From Patiria miniata (Eukaryota > Echinodermata > Asteroidea > Valvatida > Asterinidae), in assembly GCF_015706575.1 (NCBI RefSeq), contig NW_024037076.1:20526898-20590897 (forward strand): 64,000 bases of DNA, in the 5' to 3' direction. Every line of letters starts with the position of its first letter. Position 1 is the first letter of the stretch. Positions 51,370 through 63,400 of this stretch are shown piece by piece. The notes beneath the pieces were generated by a model that was given only the letters and a program-made list of their open reading frames with translations, was not told the origin of the DNA and ran no database searches. The translations under genes and the position numbers were made by a program.

Positions 51370-51678
51370 TAACCCGTACGTACGCCTTCTAACGCGTAAA
51401 CGTACGACTTATAACTCGTTCGTACGACTTAAAAACCGTAATTACGACTTTTAATTTATAACCCGTACGTATGCCTTATAACTCGTATACGTACGCTTCA
51501 AAACTCGTAAGTACGACTTTTAACTCGTAAGTACGACTCATAACTAGTACGTATATACGACCTATTATATTACCTGTACGTGCGCCTTGTAAATAAGAAC
51601 CTGTATGTGCGACTAATAAAACGTACGTAAGACTTATAAGTCGTACGTACTAGTTATAAGTCGTACGTACGGGATAGC
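51370..51678. repeat. Degenerate tandem array of a 20-bp palindrome
   Basis: About 14 head-to-tail units of 18-27 bases share the consensus AACTCGTACGTACGACTTAT. The core AAGTCGTACGTACGACTT is a perfect 18-bp palindrome, so each unit can be read on either strand; the last two units (about 51640-51675) fit the inverted wording best. CpG and CGTACG are strongly enriched against AT-rich flanks. Units have diverged by substitutions and small insertions, so the array is not recent. It follows the LINE-like tail by about 85 bases. Confidence 0.8.
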
Positions 51679-52587
51679 AGACGAAAGAGGAAATTGTTAG
51701 TTGGCTACACAATGTCCCTTTTACAATAATCAAGCGCCAAGATTTTCGTTTTAGTATACAGAGTGAGCAAGACATGCTGACTAAAGGTCTAACACTCTAT
51801 TTGGTCAGATGGAATATTTCAATCTGCTGATTATACAGTTATGGCCGGTAGGCTGGTGCAGATTGGCAGCAACAGGGTATGTCAACCTAAGAAGGTTAAA
51901 CCACGTTGCAACCAGATGGCAACGATAACTGACATTTACACTTTGTACTACATTTTAGTTTATTTTGACTTTTTGTTTAAGAAAACCCTTAAAGTAAAAA
52001 AGGTCCTCAGAATAAAGCCCAGAATCACCATTTAATCATCTACTATAACAAGTAAGTAATTTTATTCATAGGCTGATGCACGATAACTTGTTAGTTCTAC
52101 AGTGATATTACATGAGAGGCTGCCTATTGATCGGTTTATTTGGTGCAGCCAATGCACTAAAACAGACGCAAACAGGTGTAATTATTTATTAAAGCCAAGT
52201 GTTTCCTCTCTTGTTGCACAAAGTCTCCACCCAATCCCTCAATGTGCCATCATAATGTAGATATTAATTTCCCAATCCTTTTAGACAAATTGTGAATAAT
52301 CCTCCACAGGCGAAGGTCTACTAAGTGTACTTGTAATGATAATCTGATAATGATGTTACCAGTAGACAGGCAGACATACCACTTAAACTAACTATAGCTC
52401 ATCAACAAGTCAATACGTTGTTATTTGAAACCATCGGGTTTCTCCGTAGGTATAAATTCATCCGGGATCTGGATATAATTGTATGAGTGTGAATATAGAC
52501 CCTAATAATAAAGCCACGAAATAATTAAATAACACCGTCAAAACTAAGATGACAGTTGTCTGTTATTACTTTGAAATGCGTTATTTG

Positions 52588-52601
52588 TCACTAGAGGGCG
52601 C
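52588..52601 (+). promoter_or_regulatory. CTCF-like motif
   Basis: TCACTAGAGGGCGC matches the core CCASNAGRKGGCRS at 13 of 14 positions. CTCF is conserved across bilaterians, so an insulator role is possible. Confidence 0.35.
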
Positions 52602-55600
52602 TAAACATGATTCTTTGTCGTTCACCCCATCGCCTTTAATTGGTGTCACAAAATCTTGTGAAGGACACGCAGACTCGCTAAGCACATGGCACCCTACTTG
52701 CTATTAACAATGCACGTGCATTATGTGCACACGGGCATGCGCAGACGAATGTGATGACTCGTTCACCACGTGAACAAAACTTGTCCAATGACAGCTAAAA
52801 AAGGTTGACCTCGGGTCATCATGCAAACCAAATCCTCTAAAACAAGTGCGAATGCACAATAAGCTCTGGCCGTCTTGCATGAAAGTCTTGCATGAATCTA
52901 TCAAAATGCTCCCCGCCAGAGCTTAAAAATGCGACGCCCAAAGATGCGCATCGATCGAAACAAAACCCGTGTTCAGAACACGTTCGGCAAGAGTGCATTT
53001 ATATGACCACGGCATGGCATTTGGTCAATTAGTCAATTATTTTTGGTCAAATATTTTGGTTCAATTTTCGGGACAGACAGACCGACCACCAAGTGACATC
53101 TAGAAGCTCATGCAAGAGCTTGAAAAGCAAGTTTTATGCGTGGAGCATAGTTCACGTCGTTGTCTCTATAACACTGTTACTTGTCTGCCAGGAATTGACA
53201 AGCGGACAAGACAGTCGACAGTATCAAATAAGGATATACGGTACACAATGGATATGCTCTGAAAAGAGTTAAAGCAGAAGGCCAATAGCTAAAGTGGAAT
53301 GACAAATGTCCAGGCAAGACGATTAAAGCTCATACGGAATGCATTGTTGAAAAGGCCAGAAAACCAATTAGGAAGTGGCAACTCCAAATTAAAACTTGTA
53401 AAAACGTATCTGACACACGGTTCGTGCGCTCATCTATCTAAACAGGATTGGGCTTCTGACCAGGCGGACCATGATCTTGTAAGGGGTGTTCAAATCCGCC
53501 ACGAATGACACCCAATAATTGCTATTTATTCCGCATGAACCCATTGATTAAATAGTGTCCCCGATGACATCAAGAGATTCCATGGAGAGAGCCCGCCTAT
53601 AATCTTCATCGTAGATCGCTATAAGACGCGAGTCGGCGGGATCGGTCTTTTGATGTTGGCTTCTCTCACGACCTAAATGTCAGGGGCCTTAAGGGGATCT
53701 TGCGTGCCATTATGATCGCTTAGGACGCTAGCTCGCTTATAACGGCAAAGAAAAACACGAGACACCGAGAGAGCAAGTGCATGTGAACGATTAAATTCTG
53801 AGGGAGTCATCCCGCACGTTTCACACATAGATGGCCGGCGGCAATGCTTTCAAACAGCAACTCCAAGAACAGCGATTATTTTTGAAGAGAAAACAGGAAA
53901 CAACAATCGAAGTTTTTTCTCCGTCTCTTTAACAATCCTGCAATCTCCGACCAAAGCGTTTTGCCTCCTCGTTAATATCCAGAATTACGTGCACATTACT
54001 TGTAAGAGTTTTGAGTTCATGTAATAGCCAACTGGATGAACAGTCTTGCTTGGCGGGAATGTAGGTTCCAGTTGGTCGCGATTGGAGCAAATGTTTGTAT
54101 AAAAATGTCAAACTGTCTCCCTTGAAATTGATTAAGAGTATTTTTTTTGCTTTCTTGGCAGTATACATGTACACAAATTGACCCTAAATGAAAGTTGGTT
54201 TATGGCTTAATCCTGATTGATTACAGCATATTCATTTAGGGTCACAAAAGGTTTATTTAAAAGAGTGATTAAAAATCAGTCAGAAAACAAATAACAGAAT
54301 CTATGTGGCTCTATCGTCCTGACTGCATTGGTGGCGCACAAATTAGTTCGAAACTGTTTATTTGATTTTGGACGACAAGAATTAATTGCCGTCATCAATC
54401 ACATTGCCTTTTGGTGATCAAACAGGGCAGTGGACATTTTATTTCCATTCGGCTCCAACCCTGACTTCCAAAGGAAATGCAAAATTGATTACCAAACCAG
54501 ACAGAGAAAATAAATAAGCATCGAATTTGAACGATAGTTTCGATATAGCAAATCAGCATTGTTTTCGGTATGGCACAAAATGATTTAGCTTCTGGGTAAG
54601 TTAATGGCAAATGCACAAACTATTTGTCGTGACTTCACTGACTTGGTGTCTTCATTCGCCGCAGACGACGGTTCAGTTTTCACCTTGTTTTCATAAACAG
54701 CGCCCTCACGTTAATGGTATCAAGAGGAAAGGAGATGCACAAGGACGTCCGCGCACAAGGTTTAGCTCATCTGTTAAGGGATTGGTAGTACAACAGCACA
54801 CAACAGTTGGCTTCTGCGAAACAGTGGGACTGCATGTGACAAATGGCTTGGCAACTACATGTACATTGTTCCTTTTCACGAATGTGTGAATGAGAACGTC
54901 TGGTAAAAACAAAATAATAACAACCGGAAGCGCATATAACAGTTTAAAGGTCTGTTGCATGACACTGGTACGGTTTAAACAAAAAGAGAAAAAGAGCAGA
55001 GTCATGAAACGCGTGCACTTAATGAAAACTTTAAAAGTTTAACTTTTGAAGTTTTAATACAGTTTACGATCGAATATAGCGCTGAAATGAATCAACTGAA
55101 AGGGAGAGCCTACACAGCAAATGGTTTCGTTCTTTTGAAATTCCTGGCCACACACTGGCGGAAGAATCCGCAGGATTTCCCACTGAAACCTTGACGGCCA
55201 AGAAATCACCACTCGGATCGCACATTTCACTGCATTGACTGCTGTCAACATTGTAAGTATACCAGATGACTGTGATGTGACTGAGAGTACATTCATGTTC
55301 CTAATCCTGGACCTTTCATCGGACGCCAACTGCCTCTGCAGCCGCTCCGACAGACACGGATGAATCTCTGAAGCCTCGCGAGTCAGACAGGGATTGGAAA
55401 ACGGTCCCGAAATGAAAAAAAAGATCAAAATACACGTATTTTATAAGCTAAGGGATTTCGTGTGCAATGATGAACATGATGATCCTGATTTCGGCAATTA
55501 TCTTTGGTTGTTGTATTTTGAGGACAAACCATTTTCGCGGACAATGTATTACATTTTGTTATATAAAAATTGATTGAATTGTGGAATGGATTTAAAACTC

Positions 55601-57513
55601 GGCCACGTGTTCTGTTCAACTATAGAATAGGACAGGTTTAAATTTATTCTTGGTTAAATACTCAGAACAAACCACAGCGAACAGAGATAACGCTGATTGC
55701 TAGTTTTCAGATCGTACTGAAAGATCAGTTTACAAAAATTCTGGGAAAGTGAAGTATACGGTCTAATTTTCAAGACAAGAACATAAAGAAAGTTGTTTAC
55801 TTTAATTCGTTTACTCTAGACCTATCACTGAAAAACGGTGTGTACACACAAACAAAACAAATAGCTTGGGTACCGCTCCATCAACAATTGTGTATTTGTC
55901 GAACAAACTCAGGCGAAGTCTTGATATTGACATAGACACACAGGAAAAAAATACATGTCCCTATTGTCTCCTGCTTAATCAGAGCTGCCCATGCTAGTAA
56001 CTCTATACTCGGCAAACAGTTGGGTGGAAACACGTTTTGCAATGCCATTCTGGTGAATGAACTGACGGTAACGGTGTGAGTTCAACGGGGAGCATCTTGA
56101 CAACGGTTTGGATGAGTTCACGATAAAGGGCATATAAGCGTCCTTGCTCTTTGAAGCGTCTTATTACTTTTTGTGGAAAAACATTCTTCGCAAAGGGAAA
56201 GAATTAAAAGTTCACCAAAATATAGTAACTGTTTGACGGCACTTTTCTCACAAAGATTACCAGGAAAACAGTAATTGCTCAACTCCGTGTCCAACCTGGA
56301 CAAAATCCAATAAGACTGGGACTGTGACAACCACGCTCTTCTCATATGACGATTCGACAGAACTCGTAACAGCAGAGCAATAAAAATTGGTCAAGCTTTT
56401 GCGTTAGTCTACACCAGTAATTCACAAGGCTTGAATGTACTGTCGTTTTTTATTTGTTCATTTTGGTAGGCATTATTTCCATAACAAACGTTTTTTAATT
56501 AACAAGACACTCTTCATTTTATGCCGAGTTCTTTGGAATTTTATTCAGGTTATAGGCTTATAACAGGTCTAGTTCTTCAGGTAAAAACGATCTACAAGTC
56601 CAGAACAATCGACATTAACAACAATTAAATTGCGCTCTCTGTCGGCTCTGTTGAAGTTCACGATGAGATACTGACACCCTCGATTCTAATTACACTCAAA
56701 GCGACGGTATTCGAGTCTGACGTTAAATTCCCTTATGTTGAAATTTCCCCATTTTAGAGAGTCCATTTTAACCACCTTTACGCTCGTTCATCGTTAAAAT
56801 GTTTATCATTGTCGTCTTTAGAAATGGCAAAGCGATAAATAATTGGAAACAGTTTTATTAAAAGTAATTGTGATGCGATCAAGCAACATGAGTCGTTTGT
56901 CGACCCGGCAATTTTTTTATTATTATAGATTTGAAAAGAGCACAATTCAGCATTACTGCTGTGAAAACAGCATGCTGGTACCTTCTTTAGTTACAAAATT
57001 ATGGAAGTTGGAACACCAAGAGATGTGATGAAGTGATGTGATGAAGTGGCCCTATTTTGGCCTGAATCTCTAAATAAAAATTCCCGACAAACGACTCATT
57101 TAGCTTGACCGCATTTATAATCAGAAAGGTATTAATCATGGAGCGATGATTGGCAACAAAAGAGCTATTTTTGTTTGTATAAGAAAAAGACTCGATTACA
57201 ATTTCGAAAGCCAATAATCACTTTAATAGTTACAAAGGATATCCACCAGCAAGTCCATCATTCCCAAAAGACATTCTGCCGCAATAATCGAGTTTGAAAA
57301 CTGTAATTGGAGATACAAGCAATTAAATTCATAATCGCTTATTCCGTACAAAGATAAGCTTGTGTTTTAGCAACCAAGCTTCAAAAACACCTGGAGATTG
57401 AAAAGCAATGACTCGCAACAAATCCTTTCAGCTGGATGGAACCTACTGCTATAATGCTCCGTTGGGGTTTCGCCGCGAGAGAGCCGCCTGATCCAGACCA
57501 GCAATGTTAAACA

Positions 57514-57527
57514 GCGCCATCTTTTGG
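57514..57527 (-). promoter_or_regulatory. CTCF-like motif
   Basis: The minus strand reads CCAAAAGATGGCGC, 13 of 14 positions of the CTCF core, in the opposite orientation to the motif at 52588. The mismatch is at the fourth position. Confidence 0.3.
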
Positions 57528-57753
57528 CTGTTCAAGCTGTTCATTATCATGTCTCGTCCGGCCTTCCCAGCGCCCTATCAAATGACTCGTCTCCAGCGCG
57601 CCCTATCAAGGGTCCCTGGTGACATCTTTTTTTCATTGAGCTCTCATGGGATAGATTTTGTACAGACACTTGCGGTCAGCACTTCCGTTTGCGCACGACC
57701 CCTGTCGCACGGAGTGTTCTTACATCGTTTATGGTAGGCCTAAGTACTTTACG

Positions 57754-57861
57754 CACAATGCTTTGCAACGACTGCGTTTCTTTCACAAATTTGTGTGAAG
57801 GCGCATAACATCTCTTTCACAAAAGCCTGTAAAAGCAACACAGGTGTCGCAAAGCATTGTG
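57754..57861. mobile_element. 108-bp inverted-repeat element (MITE-like)
   Basis: CACAATGCTTTGC (57754-57766) is repeated exactly inverted as GCAAAGCATTGTG (57849-57861). The centre contains another inverted pair around TTCACAAATTTGTGTGAA. GTAC lies just outside on both sides (57745-57748 and 57863-57866) and may be the remains of the target site or of longer ends. No coding capacity. Confidence 0.55.
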
Positions 57862-57904
57862 GGTACGTCACCGCTCGGATCAATGCACGTAGATATGTAT
57901 ATTC

Positions 57905-57920
57905 CGTGCGCATGCGCACG
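57905..57920. promoter_or_regulatory. 16-bp CpG palindrome containing an NRF1-type site
   Basis: CGTGCGCATGCGCACG is a perfect palindrome whose centre TGCGCATGCGCA is the NRF1 consensus. NRF1 sites are usual in TATA-less animal promoters. No gene start is recognised beside it, so the role is open. Confidence 0.4.
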
Positions 57921-59931
57921 CGGGAAGTGCGCACAAAATTCGTCCAAAGCACTACAGGAAATATATGATTTTATTGAAAAAACGGTCACGTGTGCAGTTA
58001 CAACTATGATACCAAACAATAATTGGAGTGAGACATGTTTAAACAGGGTGGGGTTTAACGATTGTGTTATTTCAAAATTGTGTGGCCGCCGGATAATATT
58101 GGAAATGCAAGCCACAGAAAGGGCCGGGGCCCGACTCCCGGCCCATCGCATGTACGCTACGGATTATTTCCACTGAACGTGCAGGGCGCCATCTGTTGTT
58201 CAATTTTACTCTTAATGTCAATGTCCTTATGGCGCTCGCTCGAGTATAGCAATAATTTGTGTCGATGGATTTCAAGTTTATCTTGCAATGTACTTGCGAT
58301 ATCTGGTTACCACCATAAAGTGAATTACAGCTTCACATGTCGGGAACGACAGAAGAGGTAAGCCGAGGATCAAAATGTTTGTTTTCCCACGAGAACATTG
58401 TTCTCAATCATAGGCAGATACATAGACCGTCTGGCGACTGAAATTCTAATCTGATTTTAAGAGCGCGGTTTCCGCAATCATCGAAGTTGGATAAACATGC
58501 ACCTCCATTTATTTTTGGGAGACGCCTAGATTTGAAATTTTAAACTCTGATTGAGATTACGGATAAAGTTTGTCTGGTTGAAATTCTACCATGGCATCAA
58601 CAGTTTGAAAATCAGTTTGTGGTTTATTTGACTATTTGAAAAGGCCTTAAAGTCGCTGAGGACCTCTACTTTTTGTATAGCCTACATGTACAAAGGGAAG
58701 GGTTTTGTAAGTAGTCAAATGTCTATACGGTCGGCTTTTTAGCAAAAAAATGACGATTCTTAAGATAAATGTCACGAATATTAATCTTTCACTGCAACAA
58801 TACACCAGGCATCTATATATATTTCAGTTCGCCTTGGATACTTGGAATAGCTAGGACACCCGATCAACCATAATTTCCATAGATTTCCCATTCGGTTTTG
58901 CCAAAATCTTCTGTTCAGCTGAAACATTGCCGTTTGTTATCTACTTGAATGATAAAATAGCACTGTATATCAATGACCTTGAAAAACACTAGAATTGTTC
59001 ACGTGTACATTGTGAACTATACCTTTGAAGCTTTTTGTGCACTGGTTTATTGTCAATGGCGTATATATATATATATATATCTGTGACATGACTGGGGGTG
59101 ACGACGTAAAGTTGAAATAAGGTGAGAAATTGAAAAGCAGGGAGCGGGTTTGACAACATTTGACACATGGTGGCGCTCTGATCTACTGATCAAAAGACTG
59201 AGGGTTGCAGACTAGTAAGTAAACTGTCATGGACCTCAGTGAAAATTACGTCCACTTCAAGAAATTACGAAAAATACTCACAACTCCCCAAGAAGTTTGA
59301 GACGCACATCAAATTAGAGATTATTTCACCATCTTTCACTTTGTGTTAAATTTGTGGGGGTTAACCAGTGACCTTTGGGAGAAATTTCCATGCAAAGAGG
59401 ATCACCCCTAAAAGTAGTCATGTAACCCATCGCCATTTTGAAAAAGGATGCCTAGCTCCATTGCAAAATAGAGCAGTTTTAGGGCCTAATTTTATCCGAA
59501 TTTCACAGCAATACGAGGCTCGCAGTCCTCTTGACGGTTTCCACCTTCTTTTTTTTAACACAAACCATCAAGTTCATGGCCTACAAAATGCTCTAATACC
59601 GGATAATTTGAGGACATGCAAATCATGATTTGGCCGGCGTAGACAATTTTGGGCCTACTTACTGGCCTGCACCCTGAGAAGCGGACCCATCCCATCCACG
59701 AGATATACGCCCCAATCATCGTATCGCGTTTTTGCCGCAAATTACGGGAAAATTCTAGCTTAGTTCTCAGATTCATAATGATTTCGGCATTTTGACTAAG
59801 ACGGATTTGATTGGATAGCACATCTAAAAGCACACAATTGTCTTCGGCAACATATTTCAGTCAAACTAGGAGTATACATTATCTGTTGCAAAGGTAGTTT
59901 CTACACTGTTTTATCACGAAACAAAAAACTA
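57921..59931. other. Non-coding region
   Basis: No recognisable gene. A (TA)n microsatellite sits at about 59062-59080. Confidence 0.5.
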
Positions 59932-60437
59932 CAGGGTGAGTAAAAAAAACAACGAAACCCAAATGGCAGGACCAATTTTTGAATGAAGTTTTGCCTATAG
60001 CACTTTCAAAATCTAGGATAAGAAAGCCTAGTCATTAAGCTTGATTTTAACACAAGAATTATTCACATCACTCATGTACTTTTCAAGTTACAGAATTTTG
60101 AACACAAATACCGTTTTAAAGTTCTGTCCACGGATCACAAAAAAAGTAAGGGTTCTTTCAGCAAAACGAAAACAAAACTCATAGGGATGCATGTGAACAG
60201 TTTTCGTTTTGCTGAAAGAACATGCACTTACCTTTCTTGTGAGCCATGGACAGAACCCTAAAACAGCGTTTTTGTTTAAAATTCCATTACTTGAAAAGTG
60301 AGTGATTTGAATGATTCTTGTACTTAAAGAAAGCTCATTGATTGGGCTTTCATATCTTAGATTTTGAAAGTGCTACAGGCAAAACTTCATTCAAAAATTG
60401 GTCCTGCCATGTGGGTGTTTTTTTCCCACTCGTCCTG
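59932..60437. mobile_element. Fold-back MITE, Tc1/mariner-like, TA-flanked
   Basis: A 506-bp element made almost entirely of two long inverted arms of roughly 240 bases around a 26-base loop (60174-60199). The innermost 22 bases of the arms (60152-60173 and 60200-60221) pair perfectly; outer parts carry scattered mismatches and small indels. It begins CAGGGTGAGTAAAAAAAA and ends ...CTCGTCCTG, with TA directly on both sides (59930-59931 and 60438-60439). This fits TA target duplication by Tc1/mariner-type transposases. No coding sequence is present. A transcript across it would form a long hairpin. Confidence 0.8.
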
Positions 60438-60439
60438 TA

Positions 60440-63400
60440 GAGAAACTCCTTTCTCACAACGCTCCCTAAATTTAAATATAATTTGCAGTGTTACCCCTGT
60501 CCCATGATATAATGCAGAAACGAATTAGATCGAATCGCTAAAGTGTATATAATTTAGTACACGAACAAAACCTTATATCACCGTGAAATCAACTTTTTTT
60601 TTGCTAAAACGTTTATTTCTGTGTCCGATGAATCGTATAAGGTATAAGATTTTGAGATTGCTATGCGTGTGGCTTAGCCAATGCGTACATTGGGCAACTT
60701 GGCACTTTGTTAACCAATAATCGATGGGTGCACGATGAAAGGAAACATTCGCTTGTCGTGTTGGAAATACATGGCGCCCGCAAAGAAAAAAAAATAGGCC
60801 AAATGTTAGCCAACACAGTCTCCCTCTTAAAAAAAACCGTGGCCATCGTGTTCTACATAATTGTGTCGTAATGGATACATCACAATCAATCTCTCCTAGT
60901 GAAATGCAAGGCCAACACGCACGAAATCTGTTACGGCGCTAGATAATAATTATCGGAGGACGGTGGGCGAAATTTAATATCTCGTCCCGTTATGGCGGAA
61001 AGATGAATGGCAAATCAATCACTAGTATAATTCCGCAAGTGCGAGGTTTCTATCAGGTCAAATCATGTCTTGCAATGTCCCCACTTATTGTGATAACAAT
61101 GGAAATAGAAGTGTCGGTATTTCTTACGTAATGGAAGTGCCAGTATGCTCGCGTGAAAATTATTTTTGACATACCAGAGGAAATTTACCAATAGCTTTAC
61201 CTCAAAACCTACCTTAAGCTACAGAAATTTCCAATTGGGAATTTACCACGAAGTAGTACGCACGTACATACCAGTAAAAAGTAGCAATCGGCATCTAAAG
61301 TTGAACGCCTTCTAGAACAACACTTTGCGTCAAAACATGTCTCTTAAATGAACAGCCAAGGTAAACATAATCACATCAATGTAGGCGTGTTTCGATAACA
61401 ACGACTTCTCTTTCTCTCTTAAAAAGAGTGAGTTGTTTGCCTGACATGAAAATATATATCATTTTAAACGTCGCTATAGCTGAGATGCTGATCAGAGCTG
61501 AAAGCTTCGTGCTACCCTACGAGTCACAAAAAAGTCACATCCTCTCACAGACTCCCCCGGAACATTTGCCTCTTCGCCGTTAAGAAGAGACAGCATAGAC
61601 AATTTAAAGTCTTCTACAACTGTAGACCGTGTGAAAACGATTTGCAATATACTGAATTCCTAATTGGTTGATTGGGTTCCCGCCCCTTGCAGCCAGCGTA
61701 AGACATTATCATTCGAGTGTGAACAGTTCGCTCTCAAGTGAGAACAAATACAAATATTGTACAATGTACTAAAAGGAAAAACAAGTGGAGGTTGCCTCTG
61801 GATTGTCAGAACGTACCGGCACTTTCCTATACATTTGCAATACTGTCAAAAACATATGTATTGTATCTGATGCATGCAGAGTAAAAATAAAAACTTAACG
61901 TGTGTGGAATGTCGACGCAAGCAGTAAAGCCGCCCAAAGTTAAACAATCTTCATGCAAAGGCTTATGCTAAAACACAAATCGTCTCACCCTAGCGGTGCC
62001 TCAACTTTCTCCGTTCACTTCAAAAGTTTGCTTTGCACTTCTAACTGAGAGTATCCAAATGGGATTACTGTTTGCGACTTGTATCGGCTTTGCTTTAGGC
62101 AGTTTGTGAAACGAAACGGGCTGGAAAGGTGTTGAACGAAAGCTTTCGCCTGCAAACAAACATAAAGCCTCGGCATTGTGTCACAAAGAAAGAAACAGAC
62201 ACACAATAATGTCTAGCATTTATACATGTATATTGACAGAGTCTCCATATCCAAGGCTTTTATTAAGAACCTTGGCAAAAATACATTACTTGTTCTTAAA
62301 GCCATTTATGATGCATTGGGGATTTAGCTGTAAGAACCAAGACGGATATATCAAGCGGCAATTTAGGTACAATGCGCACCTTATTATCTCATCAATCACT
62401 CTAGAAATGTTACAGGTAAAATATAAGTAAAGTGATCGCTATTTCACGTTAGACTATGATATTTTGCCGGCTGTAATGCACAGATTGCGATAATGGATTA
62501 CGATCTTGTTTTGGCAGTTAGTAGAGGCCTTTTATATGTTTAGAAGCCATACAATCGACCACTTTGCCATAAGAAAAGGGTTTTTTTTATGTCAGTTATT
62601 GCAGTGAGAATAAAATAACATCTAAAAAGTCCCGGGTAAGATCAATGACCCGGAATCTGGCTTATATTTCACCTGACATTTTTCCCGGTAAAAACGATAC
62701 TTTTCCGGGTCAAAATGACCCGAAAAATTATTCAGGGAAGTGTCATTTTTAATCTGGAAAGTGTTATTTTAACACGGAAAATTGCAAATTTGACCAGGAA
62801 ATGTATAAAGTAAAATATGGCCCGATGATTCCAGGTCAAATCTGCCTTGGGACTTTGAAGAGTGAACATTGATAGAATAAAATGTAGAACAGTTTTCCAA
62901 AGAATGTAAATTCAGAGTATTAGCGGTTAAGTCTAAAATGTCTAAACTATATTCCTAATCGCGAGTCGCAACCACCTGTAAGAAAATCTTATAAGTTGGT
63001 GGTTGTTGTCACGATAATTGAACGATATCTGAATTGAAAATTATGATGTAATATGTAGACACCGCAGATTCTCAAATACATGTAGTATAGGCCGGCTAGA
63101 CAACCTTTGCCGTTTCCTAGGGGACAAACCGATGATAAAAACCAAGCTGAAGTCCCAACCCATCCAGCGATCATATCTCTATATCGTCCACAGGGAGTGG
63201 CGGCGCGCTGACACCTACCAAACATCACCTGCACCAGGTCGCCCTATCTAAATAACCCAACGGGCGAAAATAATATATATACAACTGAGATCTTAATCAA
63301 GCGGGTTTTTTTTGCTATGAAGGCGAGTCACTAACTATTAACCTGGGAATACCTTCTTTTTTGCCGATGATGGGAATTCTAAGCACAAAATATCGTTTAC

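Larger units (their letters stand above)
51679..57753. other. Non-coding region
   Basis: No recognisable gene. An open frame at 55054-55428 (-, 124 codons) has mixed composition but no domain I can name. Two CTCF-like motifs are listed separately. A 13-base tandem duplication (GATGTGATGAAGT twice) lies at about 57022-57047. Confidence 0.5.

Noticed and set aside
55054..55428. 124-codon minus-strand frame
   Set aside because: No family resemblance or splice-site support; length is within chance range for the window.
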